Numbered from the stretch's first letter, positions 19,228 to 27,862 are shown. The stretch: 34,933 nt of DNA from Planctomycetaceae bacterium (GCA_021205245.1 JAJPXZ010000159.1:1-34933), one strand, 5' to 3'. Notes: a model not told the origin generated them from the sequence alone. A program made the numbers and translations.

Positions 19228-19743
19228 ATGAAATACAGGTGCTGGCTGTCTTCTATCGTTCTGTTGGTAATTGCCATCTATATCGCTCTTGGAGCCGGAG
19301 ACGTGTCCGCTGGAGAGCAGAAAACTGTCGAGCAGGCAACCATCGAGACAACCGAAGACGGATGGCGTACGCCCGAAGCGGTGCGGGAGGATTTCGCCGA
19401 GGATCTCGGTTCCGGCTTCAGTTTTTGGTGGCTCGCGTTGTTTTTTGCCCTGTCCATGGCCTTGCTGGTATGGCTGGCCTGGCGTGGCCGAAACGGCCTG
19501 GCTTTTGGAAGGGCGGGGCAGGAGACCATCGATATCGTGGCCCGGAAGATGTTCGGCTCACGGCATGGCGTGGTGTGCGTGCGCTTGCGGGACAGGGAGT
19601 TCCTTCTCGGTTTGGCGGGCGACAACGTCAGTCTCATTTCGGAATGGCGGACGAGGACAGGAGAGAAAAAGGATGCAGGACGGAAAACGAATGCGAATGT
19701 CGTGGAACAGGGTGGAGGAGATTCCGGCGCGCCGTTGGTTTGA
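19228..19743 (+). CDS. FliO-like membrane protein (signal peptide/TM, second TM, FliO-like cytoplasmic domain)
   Basis: FSFWWLALFFALSMALLVWLAWRGRN then ETIDIVARKMFGSRHGVVCVRLRDREFLLGLAGDNVSLISEW, matching the FliO pattern (basic residues after TM, 'lG.r..vvvV...dr.lvLGv....v.Ll'). Confidence 0.65.
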   Translation: MKYRCWLSSIVLLVIAIYIALGAGDVSAGEQKTVEQATIETTEDGWRTPEAVREDFAEDLGSGFSFWWLALFFALSMALLVWLAWRGRNGLAFGRAGQETIDIVARKMFGSRHGVVCVRLRDREFLLGLAGDNVSLISEWRTRTGEKKDAGRKTNANVVEQGGGDSGAPLV

Positions 19744-20173
19744 ACCCGGGGCGCCCCGGCGTCTCCCCGTGCAGCGGCGTTCGGTGGCCTGGCTCAAGGA
19801 AGGCACTGAAGTCCGCCATCCTGCCGCTCCGGTTACAACCCCTTCCGGCCGCGTCGACCTGGATCGCTTTGCCTCAATGGGAGACACGCGGGCGGATGCG
19901 GTGAAGCGCGAGCTCGCCGCCGCGATGCGCCAGAACAACGAATGCCGGCTGCGGGCCGAGGCGATGCGCGAGCGGCTCGCTGCGGCGGTGCTTGGACTGG
20001 AGCGAAAACATGGCGTTCATTTCGAACTCGCCGAGATGGTGGATAGGGACTTTTTGCAACGGCTGCCGCCCGAGGTGAAAAAAGCGGCGGACGCCATGGC
20101 CGAAATTGTATCTGAAGACGCCGGATACCGCACCACCAGGGCCATGGGCCGTAACATGGGAAAGATGCTATAG
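19673..20173 (+). CDS. Unknown basic helical protein in the position of LcrG/LcrV
   Basis: ATG 19673 with RBS ggagag upstream; 166 aa, no recognisable family; lies between the FliO-like gene and the SycD-like chaperone. Confidence 0.55.
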   Translation: MQDGKRMRMSWNRVEEIPARRWFEPGAPRRLPVQRRSVAWLKEGTEVRHPAAPVTTPSGRVDLDRFASMGDTRADAVKRELAAAMRQNNECRLRAEAMRERLAAAVLGLERKHGVHFELAEMVDRDFLQRLPPEVKKAADAMAEIVSEDAGYRTTRAMGRNMGKML

Positions 20174-20202
20174 ATCGCGGAAAGCGATCGAGGAGGATGC
20201 GC

Positions 20203-20844
20203 ATGACGACACAAAACAATCTGGGAGCCGGCTTCGAAGACCTCCGCGAAAAGGTGCGGCTTGTGGAAGAAATGACGGCGACGTACGAAAAACTGAAGGA
20301 TGCGCGCGACAAGGGGCTGCCCCCTGCCGAAGCCCTCGGGGTCGACGAGGAGCAGATGGAGACCATGTATGCCATGGGGTTCATGGCCTACCGGACCAAA
20401 CGCTACCTCGATGCACAGTTTTTGTTTTCCAACCTGCTGCTTCTCAACCCGCGAAACGACCGCTACGCCTTCGCCATGGGCTCTTGCCTCAAGGTCATGG
20501 GGAACTACGAGCAGGCACTGCTTATTTTCGGACTAGCCATGGGCCTTGACCAGGTGTCGACACAATATGCCTATTACACGGCCCAATGCGCCTGGATGTC
20601 CGGCGAAAAGGACACTGCGGTAAAGTTGCTCGAGGAGACGTTACGCAGAGGCAAGAGCGACCCGGAAGGGAAGGCGTTCGCTGAAATGGCCCAGGTGCTT
20701 CTTGATAATATCAAGGAAGGGGCCGTGGCTCCGAACCAGGGCGCGAAATCACCGACCGGTGGGAACAAGGGGAATGCTGCGGAAACGCCGGCCAAAACGC
20801 CTCCGCCTGCCGCTCCCGGCGGCAGAAGGCGATTCACCGTGTGA
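20203..20844 (+). CDS. SycD/LcrH-like class II (translocator) chaperone
   Basis: TPR protein: MYAMGFMAYRTKRYLDAQFLFSNLLLLNPRNDRYAFAMGSCLKVMGNYEQALLIFGLAMGLD; precedes translocator-like genes. ATG 20197 or 20203. Confidence 0.88.
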   Translation: MTTQNNLGAGFEDLREKVRLVEEMTATYEKLKDARDKGLPPAEALGVDEEQMETMYAMGFMAYRTKRYLDAQFLFSNLLLLNPRNDRYAFAMGSCLKVMGNYEQALLIFGLAMGLDQVSTQYAYYTAQCAWMSGEKDTAVKLLEETLRRGKSDPEGKAFAEMAQVLLDNIKEGAVAPNQGAKSPTGGNKGNAAETPAKTPPPAAPGGRRRFTV

Positions 20845-20930
20845 TTCCCTCTCCCGGATTCCGGGCGGGGCCGGTCAGGCTCCGTTTCCGTGAATTCCGA
20901 TATAGGGATTACGTAGTTACAGGAGACGGC

Positions 20931-22769
20931 ATGGATAATACCATTAATTCCTCAATCAGCACTCAAAACGCGTACAGTGCCGGTGTCAACGGGTCCGCCA
21001 GGACTGACCCGCCCACCGATGAAGAGCGCGTTGCGGTCCACACCGGCGCAATCGTTACTGTAGTCATGTACGACTGGAAACAGACGCAAAGCGGCGAATG
21101 GATGTTAACCGGCCACAAGACATTCTCGGCCACTCCGGAACAAAGGATGAACCAGGGGCAGTGGAGCGCCCTGTCGGAAACGGATAAAATGGCGCTGGCT
21201 GCGGCTTGGGAGAAAGAGGACAGCGTTGCTAATATTTTCACCAAAAAACTGATTGAACAGATGACGCCATACTTTATGGAAAAGGGCTGGTATGTGGTGG
21301 AGGTGGCAGGTAAACACACCATTTCCACGACCGCGCCTTCCGGATTGAAGGACGAACTCGCCAAGAGCGGTTTGGAGCTCACCGTGGGCGCCGACGGCAT
21401 GAAAATCGACGCCGGCAACGGGTTGATACTCGGTCGTGACGCGCCGCTCACCCCGGTCGCTTACGCCGGGCTTTCAAAGGGACAGAAGCAGGCCCTGTTC
21501 AGTTGCTGGAATCTGGGGCAGTTGCCCGATTATCTTTTCGACGAGAAACTGCTGGCGGATGACGGCCAATTCGGCAGTCAAATCTTTTCCACAAAATCAT
21601 GGGAAGGTGCAATCGACTCCCAGCCGTACATCAACCCCGACATCAAGGTGCCCGACATTCCTAATCCTTACGGCAAGGTTGATTTTTCCGCCGTGTTCGG
21701 CGGCCTCCAGGCGGGCGGGGTAGAGGCGTGGGCATTCAAGATAATGAGCCTCTCGACGAGCATGCAGAACATCATGTCCGATTCCATGAGTAAGCGCCTG
21801 GGCATTTCATCCAGCAAGGACGAATTCCAGTTCCAGAAAAACCTGGTGCTCAACAAGAAAATGTTCTCGATGATCCGAAAAATCAACGAGGAGTCGAAGC
21901 GGGCCATGGAGGCGCAGGCCAAAAAGCGCAGCATCGGCGATCGCTTCAGCGAAGCGTGGGAAAACCTCACCTCGGGCAACGTCACCGGATTCATATCCGA
22001 AGTCTTCAGCATCTGCTACGACGCCACCATTGGCATGATGATGAACGCGATGCAGGGCGGTATCACCGGCGTAATGTGGGTGGTGTCCTTCGTCCGGAAG
22101 GCCTATTACGAGTCCAACGGCGACACGCAGATGATCAAGCAGATGGCGGCGGAGATGCGCCAATACGAAATGACCATGGACGCGCTCGCTCACAAGTTTC
22201 AGTTAGGCGATATCGTCTATCCAGAAATTGAGCCGGTCAGCGAGGAGGAGATGGCCGCATTGGAGGCCGATGTGAACCTGCTCACCGCCGAAGAGCGGGA
22301 GTATCTCTCTTACGCCGAATTGGGCGCATCTTTCAAGGGCATTAACCAGCAGGTCCGGGACGTGGAAGGCAACGCCGACACTGCCACCTGGGTCATGATG
22401 GGGGTCGGCCTGGCGCTTGGCGTGTTAGCCATGGCCACGGGGTTATTCTGGGCACCGATGGGTATTGGGATGATTGTGGGCGCGGTCAACGGCAAAAGCC
22501 AAGCGGATCAGGTCAATGCAGCCAATGCCTACACCCTTGAATCGGAATTCAGGTCTGCTCAGATGACCCACAAGGCCAGCCTCGTCGCGGCTGTCGGCGA
22601 AAAGGTCGAGGCGGCCCGCGGAAACCTGCGCGAGGAGATCGACATGTTGTCGAAGGATCTTCAATACATGATGGAATTCATAACCAGCCTCGAAGGGTTG
22701 TTGGACACGCTGCTGGCGACAACGGTAAACATGCAGGACTCGGCCGCAGCCGGTTTCGGAAAAAAGTAG
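20931..22769 (+). CDS. Putative T3SS translocator / secreted hydrophobic protein 1 (612 aa)
   Basis: ATG 20931 with RBS caggaga; two hydrophobic segments (TIGMMMNAMQGGITGVMWVVSFV; VMMGVGLALGVLAMATGLFWAPMGIGMIVGAV) and C-terminal helices; follows the class II chaperone. Confidence 0.6.
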   Translation: MDNTINSSISTQNAYSAGVNGSARTDPPTDEERVAVHTGAIVTVVMYDWKQTQSGEWMLTGHKTFSATPEQRMNQGQWSALSETDKMALAAAWEKEDSVANIFTKKLIEQMTPYFMEKGWYVVEVAGKHTISTTAPSGLKDELAKSGLELTVGADGMKIDAGNGLILGRDAPLTPVAYAGLSKGQKQALFSCWNLGQLPDYLFDEKLLADDGQFGSQIFSTKSWEGAIDSQPYINPDIKVPDIPNPYGKVDFSAVFGGLQAGGVEAWAFKIMSLSTSMQNIMSDSMSKRLGISSSKDEFQFQKNLVLNKKMFSMIRKINEESKRAMEAQAKKRSIGDRFSEAWENLTSGNVTGFISEVFSICYDATIGMMMNAMQGGITGVMWVVSFVRKAYYESNGDTQMIKQMAAEMRQYEMTMDALAHKFQLGDIVYPEIEPVSEEEMAALEADVNLLTAEEREYLSYAELGASFKGINQQVRDVEGNADTATWVMMGVGLALGVLAMATGLFWAPMGIGMIVGAVNGKSQADQVNAANAYTLESEFRSAQMTHKASLVAAVGEKVEAARGNLREEIDMLSKDLQYMMEFITSLEGLLDTLLATTVNMQDSAAAGFGKK

Positions 22770-22819
22770 CCGCTAAAACGGCTTGAAAATGCACCAGCCG
22801 CCCGAAAGAAAGGCATACA

Positions 22820-25492
22820 ATGTCAAGTATAGATAGCGCCATGAAATCGGCGAAGTTCGATCAATATTTTCTCAGCAACTCCAAGACGGGCGCCGAAGCC
22901 TTCGAAAGAGGCGTGGCTAACCTCGACGGCGCTGTTTACGCCTCCGGCGAAATGATCAAGGAAGTATGCGAGGAGGTGTTGGCGGGAATGGTGGGGGCTG
23001 AGGATATGCTTCCACAAAAGTCCGACAGCACCCTCACCAAAAGCATACGCGAGAAGGATCCGGAACTCACCCAAAGCCTGGAAGAGGCTAAAAAATTGAT
23101 TAAGCAGGTGGTCGAGATCGTGGTCCAGGTGGTTATGCTTGTCGCCGGTGCAGGTACCGGCGCCGGCGCAACCGGCGGGACTGGCGCAACCGGCGGGACG
23201 GGCGCAACTGGCGCAACTGGCGGGACTGGCGGGACCGCGGGCACCTCGGGTGCCGGGACACAGGCGAATTCAGCTACCGCCAACCCGTCGGCGTCGTCAG
23301 GCGGCCCTGAGGGCGCGGGCGATACCGGGAAGGCGGACGGCGGAAAAGAAGCCCATGCCAATGACGACATAAAAAGCGAGAGCAAGGGGCAAAAGGAAAA
23401 GGCCGAAACGCACAAGGAAAACGAGGTCGAGGATGCTCGCAAGAACGAAGAGGTTAAGCGGCAGATTGACGACTCGTTCAAGGAACTGAAATCCAAGCTT
23501 GACAACTGCCTCAAGGAGGCGGGCATCGACAACCCCCAATTGCGAGAGAAGATATGCGACAAGCTGACGGACAAGATCAAGGACAAGCTTGGCGTCTCCG
23601 ACAAGGACGATAAAACCAATATAGGCGAAAAAAGCGGCAAGGACGGCAAAAAAATGGCGCAGGACATTGCCGAGGCCATCGCCGAATTCGTATACCGCCT
23701 CGGCATGATCATTGCGGGCAAAGGGGACCCGGGCCACTTGCCCGGCAAGGAGTCGAAAAGCATCGGCGGCATCATCGCGTCCAATACCTCCTCCAGCTCC
23801 GGAGAGATGAAGAAATCGGACGACTCCAAGCTCGACTCGGTGCCCGGCCTCAAGAACCTCCTTAAACGGGTCTCGAAAAAGAACGGACTCGGGGACCAGA
23901 TCTCCGCCCTCGACAAGGAGGCGGGGAAGCTGCTGAACGCAAAAGCCGAATCCGGCAAGGAGCCGTCAGCCGATGACATCGCATTGGCTGTCGGCGATTT
24001 CGCGGCACTGAGCGACGAGGTGTTTCTCGCCAAGGCGGAGGAGACGGCGGATCGCCTCGCGGCTTTGGAGGTGTCGGACGGCGGCGGAACCGGCGACGCC
24101 GAGTCCATCGCCGGGACGCGTGGACGCATTCTTGACGAGATAACGGCAGCGACTGACGGCGATCGCGGCAAGCTGGGCGATTTCATCACCCTTGCCGAGC
24201 ATATGGAGGTACGCAACGCCTGTGTCGACAAGCTGCTGACCGCCGCCGCCGAAGAGCTCGGTCTCGATCCCGCCAAGCCCGAGGACGCGGCGGCGCTAAG
24301 CGATTTGCGCAGTTCCATCTACTCATCTGTCGATACGTTCGGTGAGGGCTTCCCCGGAAACCTGGATGAACTCGACGCGCTCCTGAGTACCGAGGGCGCG
24401 GACGCGAAGGCGGCCCTGGCCGGTATTGGCTTTGAACCAGATTACAGCCTGTGCTCCGAAGAGGTCCTGCAGAAAAAAGCCGCCGACGCGGTGGAACGCA
24501 TGACCCGGGTTCTGGTGGGGAGCGAAGGCGGCGACGATGCGGAGAAAATCGAGGGCCTTCGTTCCGATACGGAGGCGAAGCTCAAGCAGCTCATGGAAGA
24601 ATCCGGCCCCAAGGGGCTCAGCAAGTTCGAGGCGCAAATCGCCTTCACGGAAAAAAAGCTCGGCCTACGCAATGATATCGTCGACTTCGTCGTCAAGGAT
24701 CTAGGCCTGGATCCGGCAAAGCCCGAAGACGCGGCGAAAATCGCCGAATTGAGACAAACGGTGGAGAATGCGGTGACGGCGCATTTGGAGCAGTTCCCCG
24801 AAGATTTGAATTATATGGTTGGTGTCGCCAAAAAGCAGAATATGGCAGCGCTCTGCCGCGATCTGAAAATCGAGACCCCGGCCGCATCTTCCGCCAGGAT
24901 CCACGGTATCAATATTACCGAATTGTCGAAGCGGCAGGTAAACTCCATCGACAAGTTCACCGCCATGCTGGTGAAGCTCATGACCACCTTTATACGGTTG
25001 CATGCCAACAACCGTGAGCTCGCCGTCACTGCCATGGATCACAAGTTGGAACTGGGTATGGAGAAGGCGGATATCACCCGCGAGGTGGCGGACAAGCAGT
25101 TGGATATCAAAATCAACGAACTTTCTCAGAAGATCACCGACATGGTTCTCGACGTCGTCCTTATGTGCGTGGACATGACCGGCATAAATAATATTCCCAT
25201 CGTCGGCCCCATCATCTCGGGTATAGCCAAGGGCGGCGTCAACATCGCCAAGGGCATTGTCGACATCATCCAGGAAACCCAGCGCGTCTATATGCAAAAC
25301 CTCATGGAAAAGCGCAAGGCGGACGGCGAGGAGCTGGATGCGGTGGTCGCCTCCAAGAACGAGGAACTGCAGCTCCGCATGAAAGACATGGACATGGCCA
25401 TGGAGATGGTCAAATCGCTCTTTGATCTCATGCGCCAGCTCGTGCAGATGATGAGCGATATCGAGAAAAAGGCCGGCGGGCTCAGCGCCTGA
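22820..25492 (+). CDS. Putative T3SS translocator/secreted protein 2 (890 aa) with collagen-like G-X-T tract, internal duplication and C-terminal hydrophobic helix region
   Basis: GATGGTGATGGTGATGATGGTGGT tract; duplicated ~135-aa unit ending in ...LGLDPAKPEDAA...; C-term KITDMVLDVVLMCVDMTGINNIPIVGPIISGIAKGGVNIAKGI. Confidence 0.6.
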   Translation: MSSIDSAMKSAKFDQYFLSNSKTGAEAFERGVANLDGAVYASGEMIKEVCEEVLAGMVGAEDMLPQKSDSTLTKSIREKDPELTQSLEEAKKLIKQVVEIVVQVVMLVAGAGTGAGATGGTGATGGTGATGATGGTGGTAGTSGAGTQANSATANPSASSGGPEGAGDTGKADGGKEAHANDDIKSESKGQKEKAETHKENEVEDARKNEEVKRQIDDSFKELKSKLDNCLKEAGIDNPQLREKICDKLTDKIKDKLGVSDKDDKTNIGEKSGKDGKKMAQDIAEAIAEFVYRLGMIIAGKGDPGHLPGKESKSIGGIIASNTSSSSGEMKKSDDSKLDSVPGLKNLLKRVSKKNGLGDQISALDKEAGKLLNAKAESGKEPSADDIALAVGDFAALSDEVFLAKAEETADRLAALEVSDGGGTGDAESIAGTRGRILDEITAATDGDRGKLGDFITLAEHMEVRNACVDKLLTAAAEELGLDPAKPEDAAALSDLRSSIYSSVDTFGEGFPGNLDELDALLSTEGADAKAALAGIGFEPDYSLCSEEVLQKKAADAVERMTRVLVGSEGGDDAEKIEGLRSDTEAKLKQLMEESGPKGLSKFEAQIAFTEKKLGLRNDIVDFVVKDLGLDPAKPEDAAKIAELRQTVENAVTAHLEQFPEDLNYMVGVAKKQNMAALCRDLKIETPAASSARIHGINITELSKRQVNSIDKFTAMLVKLMTTFIRLHANNRELAVTAMDHKLELGMEKADITREVADKQLDIKINELSQKITDMVLDVVLMCVDMTGINNIPIVGPIISGIAKGGVNIAKGIVDIIQETQRVYMQNLMEKRKADGEELDAVVASKNEELQLRMKDMDMAMEMVKSLFDLMRQLVQMMSDIEKKAGGLSA
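23165..23236 (+). repeat. 9-bp tandem repeat (GGCGCAACC/GGCGGGACT), 8 units, encoding G-A-T/G-G-T
   Basis: GGCGCAACC GGCGGGACT GGCGCAACC GGCGGGACG GGCGCAACT GGCGCAACT GGCGGGACT GGCGGGACC read directly. Confidence 0.95.
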
Positions 25493-25516
25493 AGCCATAG
25501 CCCATAGGGAGCGACC

Positions 25517-25612
25517 ATGAGCACGAATCAGGGCAATTTTTTCAAGGTGGGGGACGTCTCCTACAGCTTCAGTTCCGCCATGGCGGCCGCGAAGCCGGGC
25601 TACATACTGTGA
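25517..25612 (+). CDS. Short ORF MSTNQGNFFKVGDVSYSFSSAMAAAKPGYIL (31 aa), possible detached N-terminal secretion signal of the next protein
   Basis: Better RBS (taggga) than the downstream ORF; stop TGA overlaps the downstream GTG start (GTGA at 25609). Confidence 0.4.
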   Translation: MSTNQGNFFKVGDVSYSFSSAMAAAKPGYIL

Positions 25613-26613
25613 GCATGAAGGATGCGGGCGGTTCGGTGCAGTCGGTTAATTTGACTTCGTCCGAAATGATGTTCCTCATTTACGCCTCCCAGCAAATCGG
25701 CCAGAGCGAGCGCGTCGCCAAAACCACGGAACTCGCCTCCGCCATGGCCGATTACGCCAACGCCGCAAGCAACCTCACCACCACCATAGGGCTGCTGGCG
25801 GCCGCTTTCGACGGTGAATACTTCAAGTCCGGCATGGCTCCCGAGGGTTCCGCATCGCTCCGGGACGGGCGGGCCGAGGTTAATGCGGGCGGCAACTTGA
25901 CGGATGTGAATTTTACCAAAGCCTTAATGAGCTATTCCCACATCAAGTCCGTCATCCGGGATTACGTCGCCTTGCAGACGGCGCACCAGCGCCTGACCAC
26001 GGCGGAAAACAAGGCGATGCTGGATGAATTGAACATCACCGTCGACGCGCTTCCCGACTTTCCCCTCCTTGATTCCGGGCTGCCCACCACCAGCCCGATA
26101 ACCATTGCAAACTTCTCCTATATTTTTCAGTCCATCACTCCACAGGGATCTCTCAGTACAGTTTTTGATATGGTGGATGCGTATAAGAATCAGGTCGACG
26201 ATCCGCCCCTCACCTGCGGTACAGAGGGTTATAGCGCAGACCTTCTTTACGACAGTGACGGCAGTTTTACGGGAGGGACGACCACCTGGATTACAGTCAA
26301 GTTCTCAACCACAGGAGATCTGAATCTCTTGATTAACCAGGATACCGGGCTTCCCGATGTCAGCGACGCGACCACCTTGAGTTTCCTCGCCGCCTACTGC
26401 CTCGGCAACAACGGGCCGGTTTTCACAGCGTCCAAGGCGACGGAGCAGCGGGAAGTCTTTAACAATGCCATGAACAAGACCAACACCAGCACTCAGTCGT
26501 TGACGCAATACACCACCCGCTCCCTGTCCAAGCTGGATTCGCTGCAGAGCATGGTGGACCGGAACATATCCAAGATCTTCGACAATTTCGCCGAAATCGC
26601 CCGCGGTTACTGA
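25609..26613 (+). CDS. Putative T3SS tip/filament-like secreted protein (334 aa)
   Basis: Helical N- and C-termini around a Thr/Ser/Asp-rich centre, C-term RSLSKLDSLQSMVDRNISKIFDNFAEIARGY; sits between the translocator-like genes and a chaperone gene. Confidence 0.5.
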   Translation: MSMKDAGGSVQSVNLTSSEMMFLIYASQQIGQSERVAKTTELASAMADYANAASNLTTTIGLLAAAFDGEYFKSGMAPEGSASLRDGRAEVNAGGNLTDVNFTKALMSYSHIKSVIRDYVALQTAHQRLTTAENKAMLDELNITVDALPDFPLLDSGLPTTSPITIANFSYIFQSITPQGSLSTVFDMVDAYKNQVDDPPLTCGTEGYSADLLYDSDGSFTGGTTTWITVKFSTTGDLNLLINQDTGLPDVSDATTLSFLAAYCLGNNGPVFTASKATEQREVFNNAMNKTNTSTQSLTQYTTRSLSKLDSLQSMVDRNISKIFDNFAEIARGY

Positions 26614-26630
26614 CGGGAGGAGAAGTTGCC

Positions 26631-27089
26631 ATGCCCATACCCGGCTCCGCCCTCGACGATCTGTGGACTCGCTTCGCCGCCGCCATGGGCGTCGAACCAG
26701 GCGAAGCGGAAGCGGATGGTTCACGCAGCGTCCGCTTCGCCGACGGGCTCGATTTCACGCTCTTCCCCTGGCGTGACGAGGCGGCCTACCAGAGCACTGT
26801 GGCGGAGGTTCCGCCCGGGACGCCGGAGGCGCAGGCGCTGTCCAAGCGGTTTCTCCGCGTCTCCTTGGCCAGGGCGGCGACGAACGCTGAATCGGTCTTT
26901 GCCGCCGACGGAAGATTCGCGGTCTGGAGGCGATTCCGCCGGCATGACGATCCCGATTTCTCCCTCGACGGTATCGAACGATTTCTCAACCAGGCGGATT
27001 TTTGGCGCAGGCAGGTGGGGCTCGTGGAAACGTGGACGCGGCGGCAAGCCCCGGTTGGCGGTTTTATAAACATCGACCAGTTCGGCTGA
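26631..27089 (+). CDS. CesT-like class I T3SS chaperone (152 aa)
   Basis: SVRFADGLDFTLFPWRDEAAYQSTVAEVPPGTPEAQALSKRFLRVSLARAATNAESVFAADGRFAVWRRF; compact alpha/beta layout. Confidence 0.5.
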   Translation: MPIPGSALDDLWTRFAAAMGVEPGEAEADGSRSVRFADGLDFTLFPWRDEAAYQSTVAEVPPGTPEAQALSKRFLRVSLARAATNAESVFAADGRFAVWRRFRRHDDPDFSLDGIERFLNQADFWRRQVGLVETWTRRQAPVGGFINIDQFG

Positions 27090-27127
27090 CGATACCCCAA
27101 GGATTCGTTGCGGAGGGAGCGTAGCGC

Positions 27128-27862
27128 ATGTCGGCAACAACGAAAACGGCAAAGAACCCGGAGCGGGGAGTCGCCGCATACGACAGCGACGACCTGAAGC
27201 CGCTTTATATGGACCTGATTGCCCGCACCGGCCTGTCCGGCAAGAAGATTGCCCAGCTGTCCGGCACCAGGCCGCAATATATTTCCGACATCAAGCGCAA
27301 CCAGCGGCCGCTGTCGGAAGAGATGTTTAGGCGCACGCTGGTCGGCCTTTTCGGCAATTACGGTTGGCTGATGACCGGGGACATTGCCGCCGATGCCCGG
27401 CATATCGTGCCGCTGTACCCCTTTCTGGCGAATGCCAATTCGCCGCTGGCGCCGCTGCCGGTGTTGCGGATGCCGTTTTGGGGCCCGAACCTGGGGGTAA
27501 ACGAATGGGACGGCTTTTACATCTGTGTGGCGTCCCCGCTCAAAGAGCTGGTGGCCTCTTTGATAAGGCCTTACGTGCTGGACCTGCCGTTCGACGATCA
27601 GTTGGGCAGGCTGCGGCGGGGCGATTACCTCATCATCGATCAGCGCGACCGGCGCGACGCTGCCTATGTCCTGTTGAAAAGCGGTTGGGGAGTCAAACTG
27701 GCGCGGCGCGTGGAGAACGGTTTTGTCGACGCCGAGACAGGCGACCGCCAGTTGAACCGCGCGAGCGAAATCATCGGCAGCGTGGCGAAGCTTTTAATGG
27801 GCGACGTCAGCCTGCGTCACGAAAAAGGAGAAAACAGTGTTCCGCCAACCGATACTGCTTGA
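27128..27862 (+). CDS. XRE-type HTH regulator with S24/LexA-like C-terminal domain
   Basis: HTH: IARTGLSGKKIAQLSGTRPQYISDIKRNQRPLSEEMFRRTLVGLFG; C-term RRGDYLIIDQRDRRDAAYVLLKSGWGVKLARRV resembles the LexA/CI 'GD.viVd' strand; the canonical GDSM is absent. Confidence 0.7.
   Translation: MSATTKTAKNPERGVAAYDSDDLKPLYMDLIARTGLSGKKIAQLSGTRPQYISDIKRNQRPLSEEMFRRTLVGLFGNYGWLMTGDIAADARHIVPLYPFLANANSPLAPLPVLRMPFWGPNLGVNEWDGFYICVASPLKELVASLIRPYVLDLPFDDQLGRLRRGDYLIIDQRDRRDAAYVLLKSGWGVKLARRVENGFVDAETGDRQLNRASEIIGSVAKLLMGDVSLRHEKGENSVPPTDTA

Noticed and set aside
20853-20865. CCCGG-ATT-CCGGG hairpin between the SycD-like chaperone and the translocator gene
   Set aside because: Short GC palindrome expected by chance at this base composition; not followed by a T-run.
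22768-22783. AGCCG-ctaaaa-CGGCT hairpin after the first translocator-like gene as a terminator
   Set aside because: Only a 5-bp stem and no T-run; too weak to call a terminator.
22936-24318. 460-aa minus-strand ORF with PPVAPVAPVPPVAP tract
   Set aside because: Reverse translation of the G-X-T repeat and flanks; the + strand gene has the better context.
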